NCBI GenBank assembly: GCA_017526585.1
Contig: JAFXRC010000053.1
Span: forward strand, 1-64,000
From: Fibrobacter sp.
Lineage (GTDB): Bacteria; Fibrobacterota; Fibrobacteria; Fibrobacterales; Fibrobacteraceae
Reading direction: 5' to 3'
DNA length: 64,000 nucleotides
Below are positions 35,454 through 43,486 of this stretch, piece by piece. Below the pieces are notes generated by a model that had not been told where the DNA came from, searched no databases, and saw only the letters and a program-made list of their open reading frames with translations. The position numbers and the translations under genes were made by a program. Every line of letters starts with the position of its first letter. Position 1 is the first letter of the stretch.

Positions 35454-35630
35454 TTACCGGATATCGACCCTCACCAAGGCGCCAGCGCCCTTGGCAATAT
35501 AGATGCCGTGCGGAATGTTTTCGAGCGACATGCCGTTTATCACAGTGCGGACAAGCGTTCCGTCCAGGTTGAATAGCCTGATTTCGCCCGCAGTCGGGAG
35601 CGTTTCGGCATTCGCGAGCACAAAATGTCC
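35454..35630 (-). pseudogene. C-terminal fragment of a secreted protein (sorting-tail remnant)
   Basis: An open frame of 58 codons with no ATG (GTG possible at 35621), bounded upstream by an in-frame TAA at 35631. It reads ...[42 protein letters not shown]. This is the pattern of C-terminal sorting/attachment tails (LFxLxG ... LPxGxYxxK ... RxxVR) seen, for example, at the end of the GH30 protein in this window. The rest of the gene is gone, so it is a remnant between the nitroreductase gene and folE. Confidence 0.6.
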
Positions 35631-35645
35631 TTAATTCAGCCAACC

Positions 35646-36236
35646 TTAAACAAAAACGACTTCGTTCCCGGTGCGCGGGGATTCCGTGCGGTTCGGGAGG
35701 CCGCTTTCGGTATCGGCATAGCCAATAGCGACGGAGGCGTACACGCGTTCGTCCTCGCGCAAGCCAAGGCTGCGCAGGTATTCGAGGAGCGTCGGGTCTT
35801 CGTTCAGCCACTTGAGCTGGTTGATGTAGCAACTGCCCAAGTCAAGCTCGTTCGCCGCAAGCATCATGTTCTCCACGGCGCAGGCGACATCCGCCATATT
35901 GTTGCCGTATTCCTTCTTGTTTGCGACCACAATCAGCACGGGCGCGGTATAGCAGAAGGAGTAGTTCCCCTTGCGCGCAAGCGTGATGGAATTCTTGAGG
36001 CTCTTGTACAGGTCCTCGCGAAGTTCCATCGCGGCAAAAGCCGCCTGCACGAGTTCCTTGAGTTTCGCAATCACCGAAGCATCCGAAATCACGAAGAAAT
36101 GATTGCTCTGCGCGTTGCCGCCGGTGGGTCCGAAACGCCCCGCTTCTACAATCTTCTCCAACTTTTCCATTTCCACAGGTTGCGCCTTGAACTTGCGCGT
36201 ACTGCGACGGGTCTTAATTGCTTCGAGTGTATTCAT
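35646..36236 (-). CDS. Nitroreductase-family flavoprotein
   Basis: About 196 aa from the ATG at 36236 (GAGG seven bases upstream; ATG 36239 also possible; TTG 36254 unlikely). NTLEAIKTRRSTRKFKAQPV is the FMN-binding start of the NADPH-dependent nitroreductase family, and GRFGPTGGNAQSNHFFVI and MADVACAVENMMLAANELDLGSCYI follow the family pattern. Substrate unknown. It lies upstream of the C-terminal remnant and folE on the same strand. Confidence 0.88.
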   Translation of the reverse strand: MNTLEAIKTRRSTRKFKAQPVEMEKLEKIVEAGRFGPTGGNAQSNHFFVISDASVIAKLKELVQAAFAAMELREDLYKSLKNSITLARKGNYSFCYTAPVLIVVANKKEYGNNMADVACAVENMMLAANELDLGSCYINQLKWLNEDPTLLEYLRSLGLREDERVYASVAIGYADTESGLPNRTESPRTGNEVVFV

Positions 36237-36263
36237 CATCAAACCTCGTTTCAAAAATACAAA

Positions 36264-39056
36264 TCAACGGTCTTCGACGCAAAGCACCTGCACCATTGGG
36301 TACAAATCCTTGGGGCATTCAGCAAAATGAGCTCCCTTTACGCCTTTGTAGGGGTGCCAAGCAATTTCGTAACAGTACTGCATATCGGCATCCTTTTCTG
36401 TGCTCGTCCAGAAGATGTCAAAGTACATCGTGTTGCCTGAAGGGCAGCCGTCGCGGTGCATCGTATAGTCCCAAATGATCGGCGAATCGTTACGGATATC
36501 CATATTCGCCGTCACATAGCCAATGTAGTCTTGCGTCGAAAACTCCTCCATGGTGGGCACATGGAACCCTTCGGGGCAGGCATTGCTTGCATGCGACCAG
36601 TCCATGTAGGCATTCTCGTTGTACCGCAGTGCAGAGACATTGGAATCCACTACATCTGCCCTTCGGCTGGAACATTCGCTGCATTCCTTCGCCCAAGCCT
36701 TCCATTCGGCATAGAACGCATCAAAGCTTTCGCTCTTGTTCTCGATGGAATCGAGATGTATACGCTGTTCGCCTCGCGCCCCATGCAAGAAGAGGCGTCC
36801 CTTGTAAAAATAAGCGTCGTAAATCTTGCCCGAAAATTCCACATGGGTCAGCGTCCAGTTGTAGTCGTAGATGTCGAACTGGTAAAGTTTCCCATCGACC
36901 GTCACCTTGTAAAGGGAATCGTTTTCAATGATTCCGCCCGCAAAAGATTTCTTGTCGTAGTTCAGCGGCATCGTGTAATACGGACCGGGTCCAAGTTCTA
37001 TCCGCTGCCAAGTCATCTTTTCGCCTTCCTTGGCGCAACCATAAAAGCCGAGAGCCGTACCGTACCAATAAAGCGTCCTCTCCGAAATTGCGTCGCAACT
37101 GCCCAGACTATCCTCGAACAGGTATGGCGCCGAGGCAAGGACTCCCATGGTTCGCCACTGATAATTCGAATCACAGGTGTAGTAGGTCCTGTCGTATCCC
37201 TTGACGGCACCAAAGAGGGAATCTTCGCAAATCAGGTTGTCCTTTTCCGGCGGCAGGAGAGTGTCCTTGTCCACCACATGCCAGGTGCCCGCACTGCATT
37301 CGTAATAGACTCCGTCGTAAACGACCTTCCGGTTCACCTTGGAACGCTCGCAAACATCCATATTGAGAATCGGCGGAATCTGTTCGTCAATCTCCAGCTT
37401 GCGCCAGTTTCTGAACGAAAAGCAGTCGCCATCCGGGAAACCGTCGTCGGCAATACATTCCTCCTGTTCGCAGATGTAATAGGAATCGTCGTATTTCACG
37501 ACACGGTTCAAGGAACATTCGTCGTTATAATATTCGGGTGGATAAATTTCACGCCACGAGTTATTGTCCAAATCATTCCACTTGCCTACGCAAGAGTAAT
37601 ATGCTCCATTATACTTGGCCTTCTTGTGGTCGTTGGTGCAACGCCCCAAATGGAAGAGCATCGAATCAATCTGAGTCCACTTATAGCCGGAACATTCCAC
37701 AAACACTCCGTCCAGTTCCAGCATATCCCCCATTTTTTTATCCGTGCACTTGCCAAACCGGGCTGCCACCTTTGCATCCAGTACCGTCGCAAACTTCGGG
37801 TCATCCTCGCTGAAGGTGCTATCGGTATACTTGTCGCTCCAGGAACAGGGTTCGAGACCTTCACAGAGGCATGTGTACAAGGAATCGCCTACATAAAACA
37901 TCTTGCCCATATCGCTCTGCCGGCACTCCCCGAACAAATGATCCAGTATGACCTTACGGTCCGTTTCCTTGTGCCATATGTTGGAGTATATCTCGCAGCG
38001 ATAATAATCTCCCTTATAATAAATCAGGGAATCCTTGAGAAAATGGTAGCTGCACAGACCCACTTCTTCTTCCAGGAGCGACTTCAGGCGCCAAATATTG
38101 TCCATTACAAAATGCCGCTTGTAGTAGGCGCTGGACTTGTCCATTATCTGAATCGTGTCATTGCTTCCAGACGGCCACGGGAAATTTATCCCATAGGCCT
38201 CCTCGAACAAGGTGTAATCCATGTTGTGGAGTCCCATCATGGTGTCTCTCGATATGCTGCGAAAATACGCTTCGGACTCAGCTTCAAACGAACGCTCAAA
38301 TGTAGAAAGGTATGCATCGGCAGCGCGCACCAAAAATGAAGGTTTCACCCTGCCCATTTCAGCAAAGGCATCGCGGAACTCCTTGAAATCGTTATAGAAA
38401 AGGTTGTCCGAAATTTCATGACGGCAGTAGACATAAGGTAACATTCCCTTCAAGCGGGTTCCGCCCTTAACGTTTTCGCCCCAGGCATTAAAAGTTTCCT
38501 TGTCGATATTGCTCAAGTCCTGTTCAAAGACACGCCCCAGTTCCATAAGCGCCTGAGCCTGAGCCTTGTCGAAATTCATCTCATGGTTTTTCACCAGGGT
38601 CTCAATACGGCCCGCCGCAAGTGCAGAATATAGGTTCGGTCTCAGGCCATTGTTGTTATCGGTCAGCCGCACATACTGCGCAAATTCCATTTTCTGCTTC
38701 TTGACATCAAACGGAAACACCGTCACCATCTTCAGGTACGGCCATTCATATTCGCGGAGTTTCGCATGAAACCTAAAGCTCGGAGAGAGCTTATTACCAT
38801 CCCAACTGGAATCCATCGACACCTCGAACGAATCGATTGCATCCAGATTCTGATCCAGGCTTACAAACCGCACCTTTTCGGGGCGCATCGTCGTTAAAAA
38901 CTGCGATTCGCCGCCGAGCTCCGTCGGCGAGAACACGATTCCGTTGTCGTCATAGCGACGGACAATATCTTCGGCACTGGTACTGTCACCGTTGGAACAC
39001 GCCGAGAGCCACAGCAGCCCTAAAGACATCGCCATTATTTTATGTAAAAAAGACAC
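36264..39056 (-). CDS. Large lipoprotein with Cys-rich repeats and a C-terminal FISUMP-like domain
   Basis: About 930 aa from a GTG at 39056 (GGAG five bases upstream); the longer frame starts with a weaker TTG. The signal peptide ends LWLSACSNGDS, a lipobox. The N-terminal half is helical; the middle carries at least six ~45-residue repeats of the type C...VKYDDSYYICxxxxW (VVYDGVYYECSAGTW, AKYNGAYYSCVGKW). The C-terminal part (MDWSHASNACPEGFHVPTMEEF and FWTSTEKDADMQYCYEIAW) matches the Fibrobacter major paralogous (TIGR02145) type. Exported and surface-attached; function unknown. Confidence 0.82.
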   Translation of the reverse strand: MSFLHKIMAMSLGLLWLSACSNGDSTSAEDIVRRYDDNGIVFSPTELGGESQFLTTMRPEKVRFVSLDQNLDAIDSFEVSMDSSWDGNKLSPSFRFHAKLREYEWPYLKMVTVFPFDVKKQKMEFAQYVRLTDNNNGLRPNLYSALAAGRIETLVKNHEMNFDKAQAQALMELGRVFEQDLSNIDKETFNAWGENVKGGTRLKGMLPYVYCRHEISDNLFYNDFKEFRDAFAEMGRVKPSFLVRAADAYLSTFERSFEAESEAYFRSISRDTMMGLHNMDYTLFEEAYGINFPWPSGSNDTIQIMDKSSAYYKRHFVMDNIWRLKSLLEEEVGLCSYHFLKDSLIYYKGDYYRCEIYSNIWHKETDRKVILDHLFGECRQSDMGKMFYVGDSLYTCLCEGLEPCSWSDKYTDSTFSEDDPKFATVLDAKVAARFGKCTDKKMGDMLELDGVFVECSGYKWTQIDSMLFHLGRCTNDHKKAKYNGAYYSCVGKWNDLDNNSWREIYPPEYYNDECSLNRVVKYDDSYYICEQEECIADDGFPDGDCFSFRNWRKLEIDEQIPPILNMDVCERSKVNRKVVYDGVYYECSAGTWHVVDKDTLLPPEKDNLICEDSLFGAVKGYDRTYYTCDSNYQWRTMGVLASAPYLFEDSLGSCDAISERTLYWYGTALGFYGCAKEGEKMTWQRIELGPGPYYTMPLNYDKKSFAGGIIENDSLYKVTVDGKLYQFDIYDYNWTLTHVEFSGKIYDAYFYKGRLFLHGARGEQRIHLDSIENKSESFDAFYAEWKAWAKECSECSSRRADVVDSNVSALRYNENAYMDWSHASNACPEGFHVPTMEEFSTQDYIGYVTANMDIRNDSPIIWDYTMHRDGCPSGNTMYFDIFWTSTEKDADMQYCYEIAWHPYKGVKGAHFAECPKDLYPMVQVLCVEDR

Positions 39057-39190
39057 TTTCTCTCCATTCCTAAGCAATGGCTAGAATTTACATAAATCAA
39101 CGAAAAAAAGAACTATTTAAAAGCAAATTACTGACAAATCGTCAAATTTGCTAGACAACTGACCAAGCCCCGCAATTTTTTTCCTCACGA

Positions 39191-40549
39191 CTACTTGTCG
39201 AGAGGCAGCATCAATATGCGGGATTTCCGTTTCTGGTTGTAATGGTCACGCTTAGTGGGCGGCAATTCGTCCACCGTGCCGTCGACAAATCCAAAGTGGT
39301 AGAACCAGTCGAGCGCCTGCGTCGTGAGCAAGAACAGCGTCTTATAGCCCTTCATGCGTCCCACCGAAATCAGGTGACGCACGATCGCATCGCCAATGCC
39401 CGACTTGCGGTAGTTCGTGGCAACGGCAATACCCGCCACTTCCGCCATGCCGTTCTCGTATTCGTGCAAGGCGCCGCAGCCGTGGATGCTGTTGTCGATG
39501 CTGTAAACCACATAGTCCTTGAGCTTTTCGGAAATGCTGTCCTGGGTACGCGGCACCAGGAATCCCTTGTCGATGTAGTCCTGCATAATCCGCAGGATAT
39601 CCGGGATGTCTTCCATAGTTGCCGGGCGAATGCTCGAGTACTGGTTTGCGTACACCATGGTACCGTCACCACGTGCGCTGAACACTTCCTGCAGCACGCT
39701 ACCCTGGTCTTCACCACTCAACAGGTGGACACGGTTCGCACCCGCCTCGCAGGCGTGAATCGCATTCATCAGGTAATCCATCTGGGCAAAGTCGAGCTGA
39801 TCGGAATTGAGTTCCAACAGTTCCTTCGCCTGATCAACGTCCATAGCCGAGATAACGCCCGACTCCGTGGGCTCCAGATACTTGGTGTTCTTGCCGGTCA
39901 CAAGGCCGTCGAGCTTGATACCGTTCTGGTTTCCGATGAAGAACAGCTTTCCGACCTTCATGTACTTGCAGAGTTCGGTGGCAAGTTCGGTAGAACTGAT
40001 ATTGTAGGCATGCCCAATCTTGTTCCAGCCAATCGGCGGAATGATAGGCACAAACTTCTCGTCCATGAGCTGTTCCAGGATGTCGCGCTGGATACGCTCG
40101 ATCTTACCGGTGCGCATGTAGTCGACACCGTCGATCACGCCAAGGCTGCGTGCCAGCACCCAGTTCCCCTGGATGCCCCTAAGACCACTCGCCGTGAGGT
40201 GGCTCATGATATGCTGCGCCACGCCCAGCGACGCCTGTTCAATGTGCGGCAACGCCTCTTCGCTAGTCAGGCGTACTCCCGCATGAAAGCGGGATTCAAG
40301 GCCCCAGGCCTTGAGCTGGGCGTCAATGCTGTTACGCGTCCCCGGAACAATGATGATGCGGATACCCGACTTGTGCAACAGGGCGATGTCTCGCATCAGC
40401 ACCGGGAAAAGGGGGTGACTCATCAGGTCATCCTCGATTTTCAGCACAAACAGCTGGCCCTTGAAGCGTTCCATGTAGCCGAACACTTCGCGAATGAAAC
40501 CGGCAACTTCGAAATGTTGCGAATTGAAGTCAGGTGTCGCGTTACTCAT
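39191..40549 (-). CDS. argA: N-acetylglutamate synthase (amino-acid kinase fold plus GNAT)
   Basis: 452 aa. The amino-acid-kinase-like domain (residues ~1-290; VLKIEDDLMSHPLFPVLMRDIALLHKSGIRIIIVPG, GVRLTSEEALPHIEQ) is joined to a C-terminal GNAT domain (IRPATMEDIPDILRIMQDYIDKGFLVPRT, VAGIAVATNYRKSGIGDAIVRHLI, WFYHFGF). This layout is ArgA, which acetylates glutamate in the first step of arginine synthesis. Probably feedback-inhibited by arginine through the kinase-fold domain, as in the family. Confidence 0.93.
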   Translation of the reverse strand: MSNATPDFNSQHFEVAGFIREVFGYMERFKGQLFVLKIEDDLMSHPLFPVLMRDIALLHKSGIRIIIVPGTRNSIDAQLKAWGLESRFHAGVRLTSEEALPHIEQASLGVAQHIMSHLTASGLRGIQGNWVLARSLGVIDGVDYMRTGKIERIQRDILEQLMDEKFVPIIPPIGWNKIGHAYNISSTELATELCKYMKVGKLFFIGNQNGIKLDGLVTGKNTKYLEPTESGVISAMDVDQAKELLELNSDQLDFAQMDYLMNAIHACEAGANRVHLLSGEDQGSVLQEVFSARGDGTMVYANQYSSIRPATMEDIPDILRIMQDYIDKGFLVPRTQDSISEKLKDYVVYSIDNSIHGCGALHEYENGMAEVAGIAVATNYRKSGIGDAIVRHLISVGRMKGYKTLFLLTTQALDWFYHFGFVDGTVDELPPTKRDHYNQKRKSRILMLPLDK

Positions 40550-40582
40550 AGCTAAAAAAGTAGTAAAAAGGGAAATGTCTAC

Positions 40583-40616
40583 AACAAACGCGGCCCCGTA
40601 GGACCGCGTTCGTTTA
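40583..40616 (-). terminator. Terminator-like hairpin downstream of nuoA
   Basis: AACGCGG (40587-40593) pairs with CCGCGTT (40604-40610) around the CCCGTAGGA loop, with A/T-rich flanks that extend the stem by a few pairs; the T-rich stretch on the minus strand is short. Confidence 0.5.
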
Positions 40617-40642
40617 GTTGAGATAGAATACTCTTTTGAAAG

Positions 40643-41035
40643 CTAGTCCTGAATACGGGTCCAGTTGAGGATTCCCTTCTTCATCAGATAGATGTAGCCC
40701 GCTTCCAGAATGACCAGGAAGCCGAGCAGCACGAAGAGCAGGTCCCAGCCGCCCTTGAGGAACTGGACGGTCCAGGGGTAGAGGAACGCCACTTCCAAGT
40801 CGAACACCAGGAACAGCATGGCGACCATGTAATACTTGACGGGGTATCGTTCGCCCGATGTGCCGGAAACATGCGCCACACCGCATTCATAGGACGTACC
40901 CTTGATGGATGTACCCTTGATCTTACCCGGATGCAAGAACCAGTTTGCCACCAGGAGAGCAGTCGGAACCACGAGAGCCAGAACCACGAGAATGGTCACG
41001 GCAAAGGTCGTATCGAAAATATCAACATTCGTCAT
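40643..41035 (-). CDS. nuoA: NADH-quinone oxidoreductase subunit A
   Basis: About 130 aa from the ATG at 41035 (MTNVDIFDTTFAV); an ATG at 41050 adds five residues. Three membrane helices (TFAVTILVVLALVVPTALLVANWF; YYMVAMLFLVFDLEVAFLYPW; LLFVLLGFLVILEAGYIYLM) and the family motifs YECGVAH and RYPVKYYMVAMLFLVFDLEVAFLYPW identify complex I subunit A. It stands alone here, with no nuoB on either side. A tandem duplication of 15 bp (40892-40921) encodes KGTSIKGTS just before YECG. Confidence 0.92.
   Translation of the reverse strand: MTNVDIFDTTFAVTILVVLALVVPTALLVANWFLHPGKIKGTSIKGTSYECGVAHVSGTSGERYPVKYYMVAMLFLVFDLEVAFLYPWTVQFLKGGWDLLFVLLGFLVILEAGYIYLMKKGILNWTRIQD
40892..40921. repeat. 15-bp tandem duplication inside nuoA
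   Basis: GGACGTACCCTTGAT and GGATGTACCCTTGAT lie side by side, one mismatch apart, in the loop before the conserved YECG motif. Confidence 0.85.
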
Positions 41036-41103
41036 AGTGATATAAAACATAGTAAAATTCTTTTTGCTAGTTAAGTGCCAAAATGTAAACTATATTTACG
41101 GGC

Positions 41104-42027
41104 ATGAAAAAGATCACTACATTTTTGGGATGTGTGGGTGTGGTGTGCTTATTCTGGGGGTGTTCGTCTAGTGAAGACATTCTAGACCCGAACGCAGCAT
41201 TTGCCGACGAAGATATCGTTTCTTCGGAATCTGGTGATACCCCGACAAGCTCCTCTTCGTCTGCTAGTAAACCTTCTAGTTCTGATGCAAAACAAAACCC
41301 TCAAAAAGACCCCGGATCCGGTACCACCGACTCCGTAATCGTGGAACACGATACGGTGACGAAACAGGTCGTCATTATTCAGAATGCCGACCTTGGGGAC
41401 ATTCCCACTCCGAACTATCGCAAGGACGAAGTGTTCTGCTGGAGCGACGAATGCAAAACCAAGTATGCAGGTCAGACCTCCAATCCCGACCTTCCGTCTT
41501 CGTCTTCCATGACCATCGATATTGGCATGTCGGTTGAGCCGCCGGTCATCCCGGAAGTTTCCGAGAACCAAATGGTGGACAAGCGCGACAACCAGTCCTA
41601 CAAGCTGACCCGCATCGGCGGACTGCACTGGATGGCTGAAAACCTCAAGTACGTGTCCAAGAAGGGCAGCTACTGCGAATTTGACGGCAAGGACCACTGC
41701 GGCGAAACCGGTGTGTACTACAGCTATGCGGCGGCACAAACCGCCTGCCCGACGGGTTGGAGACTTCCGACCAAGGACGAAGTCGAAACCGCTGCAACAA
41801 ATCAGCCGGACAGCTGGTGGACCATTGGTGGACGTTTCAAGCTGAATGACGAAGGCGAAGTCACGGAATTCGGTCTCGATGACGGTCAAGGTTACATCTG
41901 GATTATTCCGAGCGACAACGTCTCTTCCTGGCGCATCAAGGCATATTCCGGCGAAGACGTCGAAAAGGCTTTCCAGGCAACCGAAGGTGCTCGCGCCTAC
42001 AACGTTCGCTGCGTCGAAGGCGAATAA
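41104..42027 (+). CDS. FISUMP-domain lipoprotein
   Basis: 307 aa. Signal peptide with lipobox LFWGCSSSED, then a Ser-rich linker (PTSSSSSASKPSSSDAK), then a domain (MVDKRDNQSYKLTRIGGLHWMAENLKYVSKKGSY ... YYSYAAAQTACPTGWRLPTKDE ... ARAYNVRCVEG) that is the Fibrobacter major paralogous domain TIGR02145. Four Cys probably form disulfides. Surface lipoprotein of unknown role; family expanded in Fibrobacter. A CTATATTT box lies 13-6 nt upstream of the ATG. A clear terminator follows. Confidence 0.88.
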   Translation: MKKITTFLGCVGVVCLFWGCSSSEDILDPNAAFADEDIVSSESGDTPTSSSSSASKPSSSDAKQNPQKDPGSGTTDSVIVEHDTVTKQVVIIQNADLGDIPTPNYRKDEVFCWSDECKTKYAGQTSNPDLPSSSSMTIDIGMSVEPPVIPEVSENQMVDKRDNQSYKLTRIGGLHWMAENLKYVSKKGSYCEFDGKDHCGETGVYYSYAAAQTACPTGWRLPTKDEVETAATNQPDSWWTIGGRFKLNDEGEVTEFGLDDGQGYIWIIPSDNVSSWRIKAYSGEDVEKAFQATEGARAYNVRCVEGE

Positions 42028-42050
42028 GACCTAGAACCTATTACAACGAA

Positions 42051-42080
42051 AAACCCGAGCTTTACGCTCGGGTTTTCTTA
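42051..42080 (+). terminator. Rho-independent terminator of the FISUMP gene
   Basis: AAACCCGAGC / GCTCGGGTTT (42051-42075) with a TTTAC loop, followed by T-rich sequence. The A-run before it makes it usable from both sides. Confidence 0.9.
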
Positions 42081-42097
42081 TTTACAAATGTCGTTGG

Positions 42098-42412
42098 CTA
42101 AAGCCGTTCGAGACCGTCCATCCCTTCGTCCAGCAAAAGCGAAAGGTTCTGGATTTCCTTTTCCATCTGGTCGTAATAGACCTTGGCGCGACCCAGCTGT
42201 TTGCGCAGCTCCCTGATTTCGGATGTCAGTTCGACCGCAAGGAGCACAAGGCGCTTGCGGGCATCCATCTGGAACTTCGCGGACCGTTCGAAACGCTGGT
42301 TGATGTTTTCGACAATCTCAGCAAGCTCCGAATCGGGCAAGTCCGTGCGGATTTGGATTGTTTCCTGAGCGACGGAAACGTTTACCGATCTCAAAGGTTC
42401 GATGCTAGCCAT
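42098..42412 (-). CDS. zapA: Cell-division protein ZapA
   Basis: 104 aa. SVNVSVAQETIQIRTDLPDSELAEIVENINQRF is the ZapA N-terminal head (binds FtsZ), and the tail LVLLAVELTSEIRELRKQLGRAKVYYDQMEKEIQNL is the coiled-coil dimerisation helix. ZapA promotes Z-ring bundling. It is encoded downstream of a long coiled-coil protein with which it likely works. Confidence 0.87.
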   Translation of the reverse strand: MASIEPLRSVNVSVAQETIQIRTDLPDSELAEIVENINQRFERSAKFQMDARKRLVLLAVELTSEIRELRKQLGRAKVYYDQMEKEIQNLSLLLDEGMDGLERL

Positions 42413-42454
42413 TTTTTATCCCTACGCCGAATGGATCATCGTCCATCAGCATCT

Positions 42455-43369
42455 TTATCCGAAAAAACTTGTCTGCGAGCCCTCCGACTTGCTCGCAAAG
42501 AGGTCATTGTCCTGTTCGTCTGCTCCATGAACTTCAATCGTCGGAAGGTCCTCTTCTTCTTCCTGCGATACAGATTCATCGATCTGCAAATCATCTGCCG
42601 GCTCGGATTCTTCCGAAGTCTCAGCGACAGAGTCTTCAACCTGAGCGTCCGCAACATCGGCAGCGTCTTCGGCAGAAACCTCTTCCTCCGCAGTTTCTGC
42701 GACAGGTTCTTCGGTAAGGGTTTCTTCGTCGGCAGCTTCAGAGGCAACCTGTTCCGCATCTTCATCGCCCTGATCGAGCGAGATGTCCGTACCAAGTTCG
42801 CTTTCAATCGTCTCTACCAGCTGCGTGAAGCGTTCCTGGGCTTCGGCGATTTCTTCGTTCTGAGCCTGCAGCTGCACATTCAGATTTTCAATTTCAGTGC
42901 CGCGAGAAGAAAGCTGTTCCATCAGGTTAGAAATCATCGAATCTTTTTCGGCAATCTGTGCGTCCAGGGCGCTCAGAAGTTCAATCTTCTCGTTCAGCTG
43001 ACCGTTCAGCAAGTCGGTCTTTTCCGAAAGTTCACGTACCTTGTCGTTCAGGCTTTCGATGCAGCCATCCTTCTCGATAAGCTGCTGACCAAGCACGGTC
43101 GACTTTTCAGTGAGTTCCGCGAGTTCTGCAGCCTTCTGGTTCAACTGGTCCTGCTGAACATTCGCCTGGTTCGCACGGGCGTCAAGTGCCGCCATACAAT
43201 CGGCAAGTTTCTTGCTCGCCGAGTCCAGAAGCATGGTCTTGTCCTGGGCTTCATCCTTCGCCTGCGAAAGTTCTCGCCGGATTCGGGCATTTTCTTCCTT
43301 GAGGGTGCGAACAAGTCCCAGGACTCCCTCGATCTTCTGGGACAGCATGCTCACTTTTTCCAAATTCAT
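42455..43369 (-). CDS. Coiled-coil protein, ZapB-like partner of ZapA
   Basis: 304 aa. MNLEKVSMLSQKIEGVLGLVRTLKEENARIRREL opens a ~190-residue coiled coil, as in ZapB-like division proteins, followed by a long acidic tail (Glu/Asp/Ala-rich, ~residues 200-295) and the ending SQTSFFG. It lies immediately upstream of zapA on the same strand with GGAG before the ATG. Division role is inferred from the neighbour and coiled coil. Confidence 0.75.
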   Translation of the reverse strand: MNLEKVSMLSQKIEGVLGLVRTLKEENARIRRELSQAKDEAQDKTMLLDSASKKLADCMAALDARANQANVQQDQLNQKAAELAELTEKSTVLGQQLIEKDGCIESLNDKVRELSEKTDLLNGQLNEKIELLSALDAQIAEKDSMISNLMEQLSSRGTEIENLNVQLQAQNEEIAEAQERFTQLVETIESELGTDISLDQGDEDAEQVASEAADEETLTEEPVAETAEEEVSAEDAADVADAQVEDSVAETSEESEPADDLQIDESVSQEEEEDLPTIEVHGADEQDNDLFASKSEGSQTSFFG

Positions 43370-43486
43370 CTTTGCTCCGTCTGTTGTTTTGGAACCTTTT
43401 CCTTACACGTTATTAAAATAATAAAAAAAAGAAGCAATAGTCTAAAAAAATGAAAGAATTTGTTATATTCGCCACAAGGTTCCGCG

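Noticed and set aside
36456..38339. 627-codon plus-strand frame across the Cys-repeat lipoprotein
   Set aside because: Antisense to a lipoprotein with clear signal peptide, lipobox and repeats.
39130..39147. TGACAAATCGTCA resembling the 17-bp dyad
   Set aside because: Arm spacing is 5 rather than 7 and no TATATT lies 10 bp away, so it does not fit the regulon pattern.
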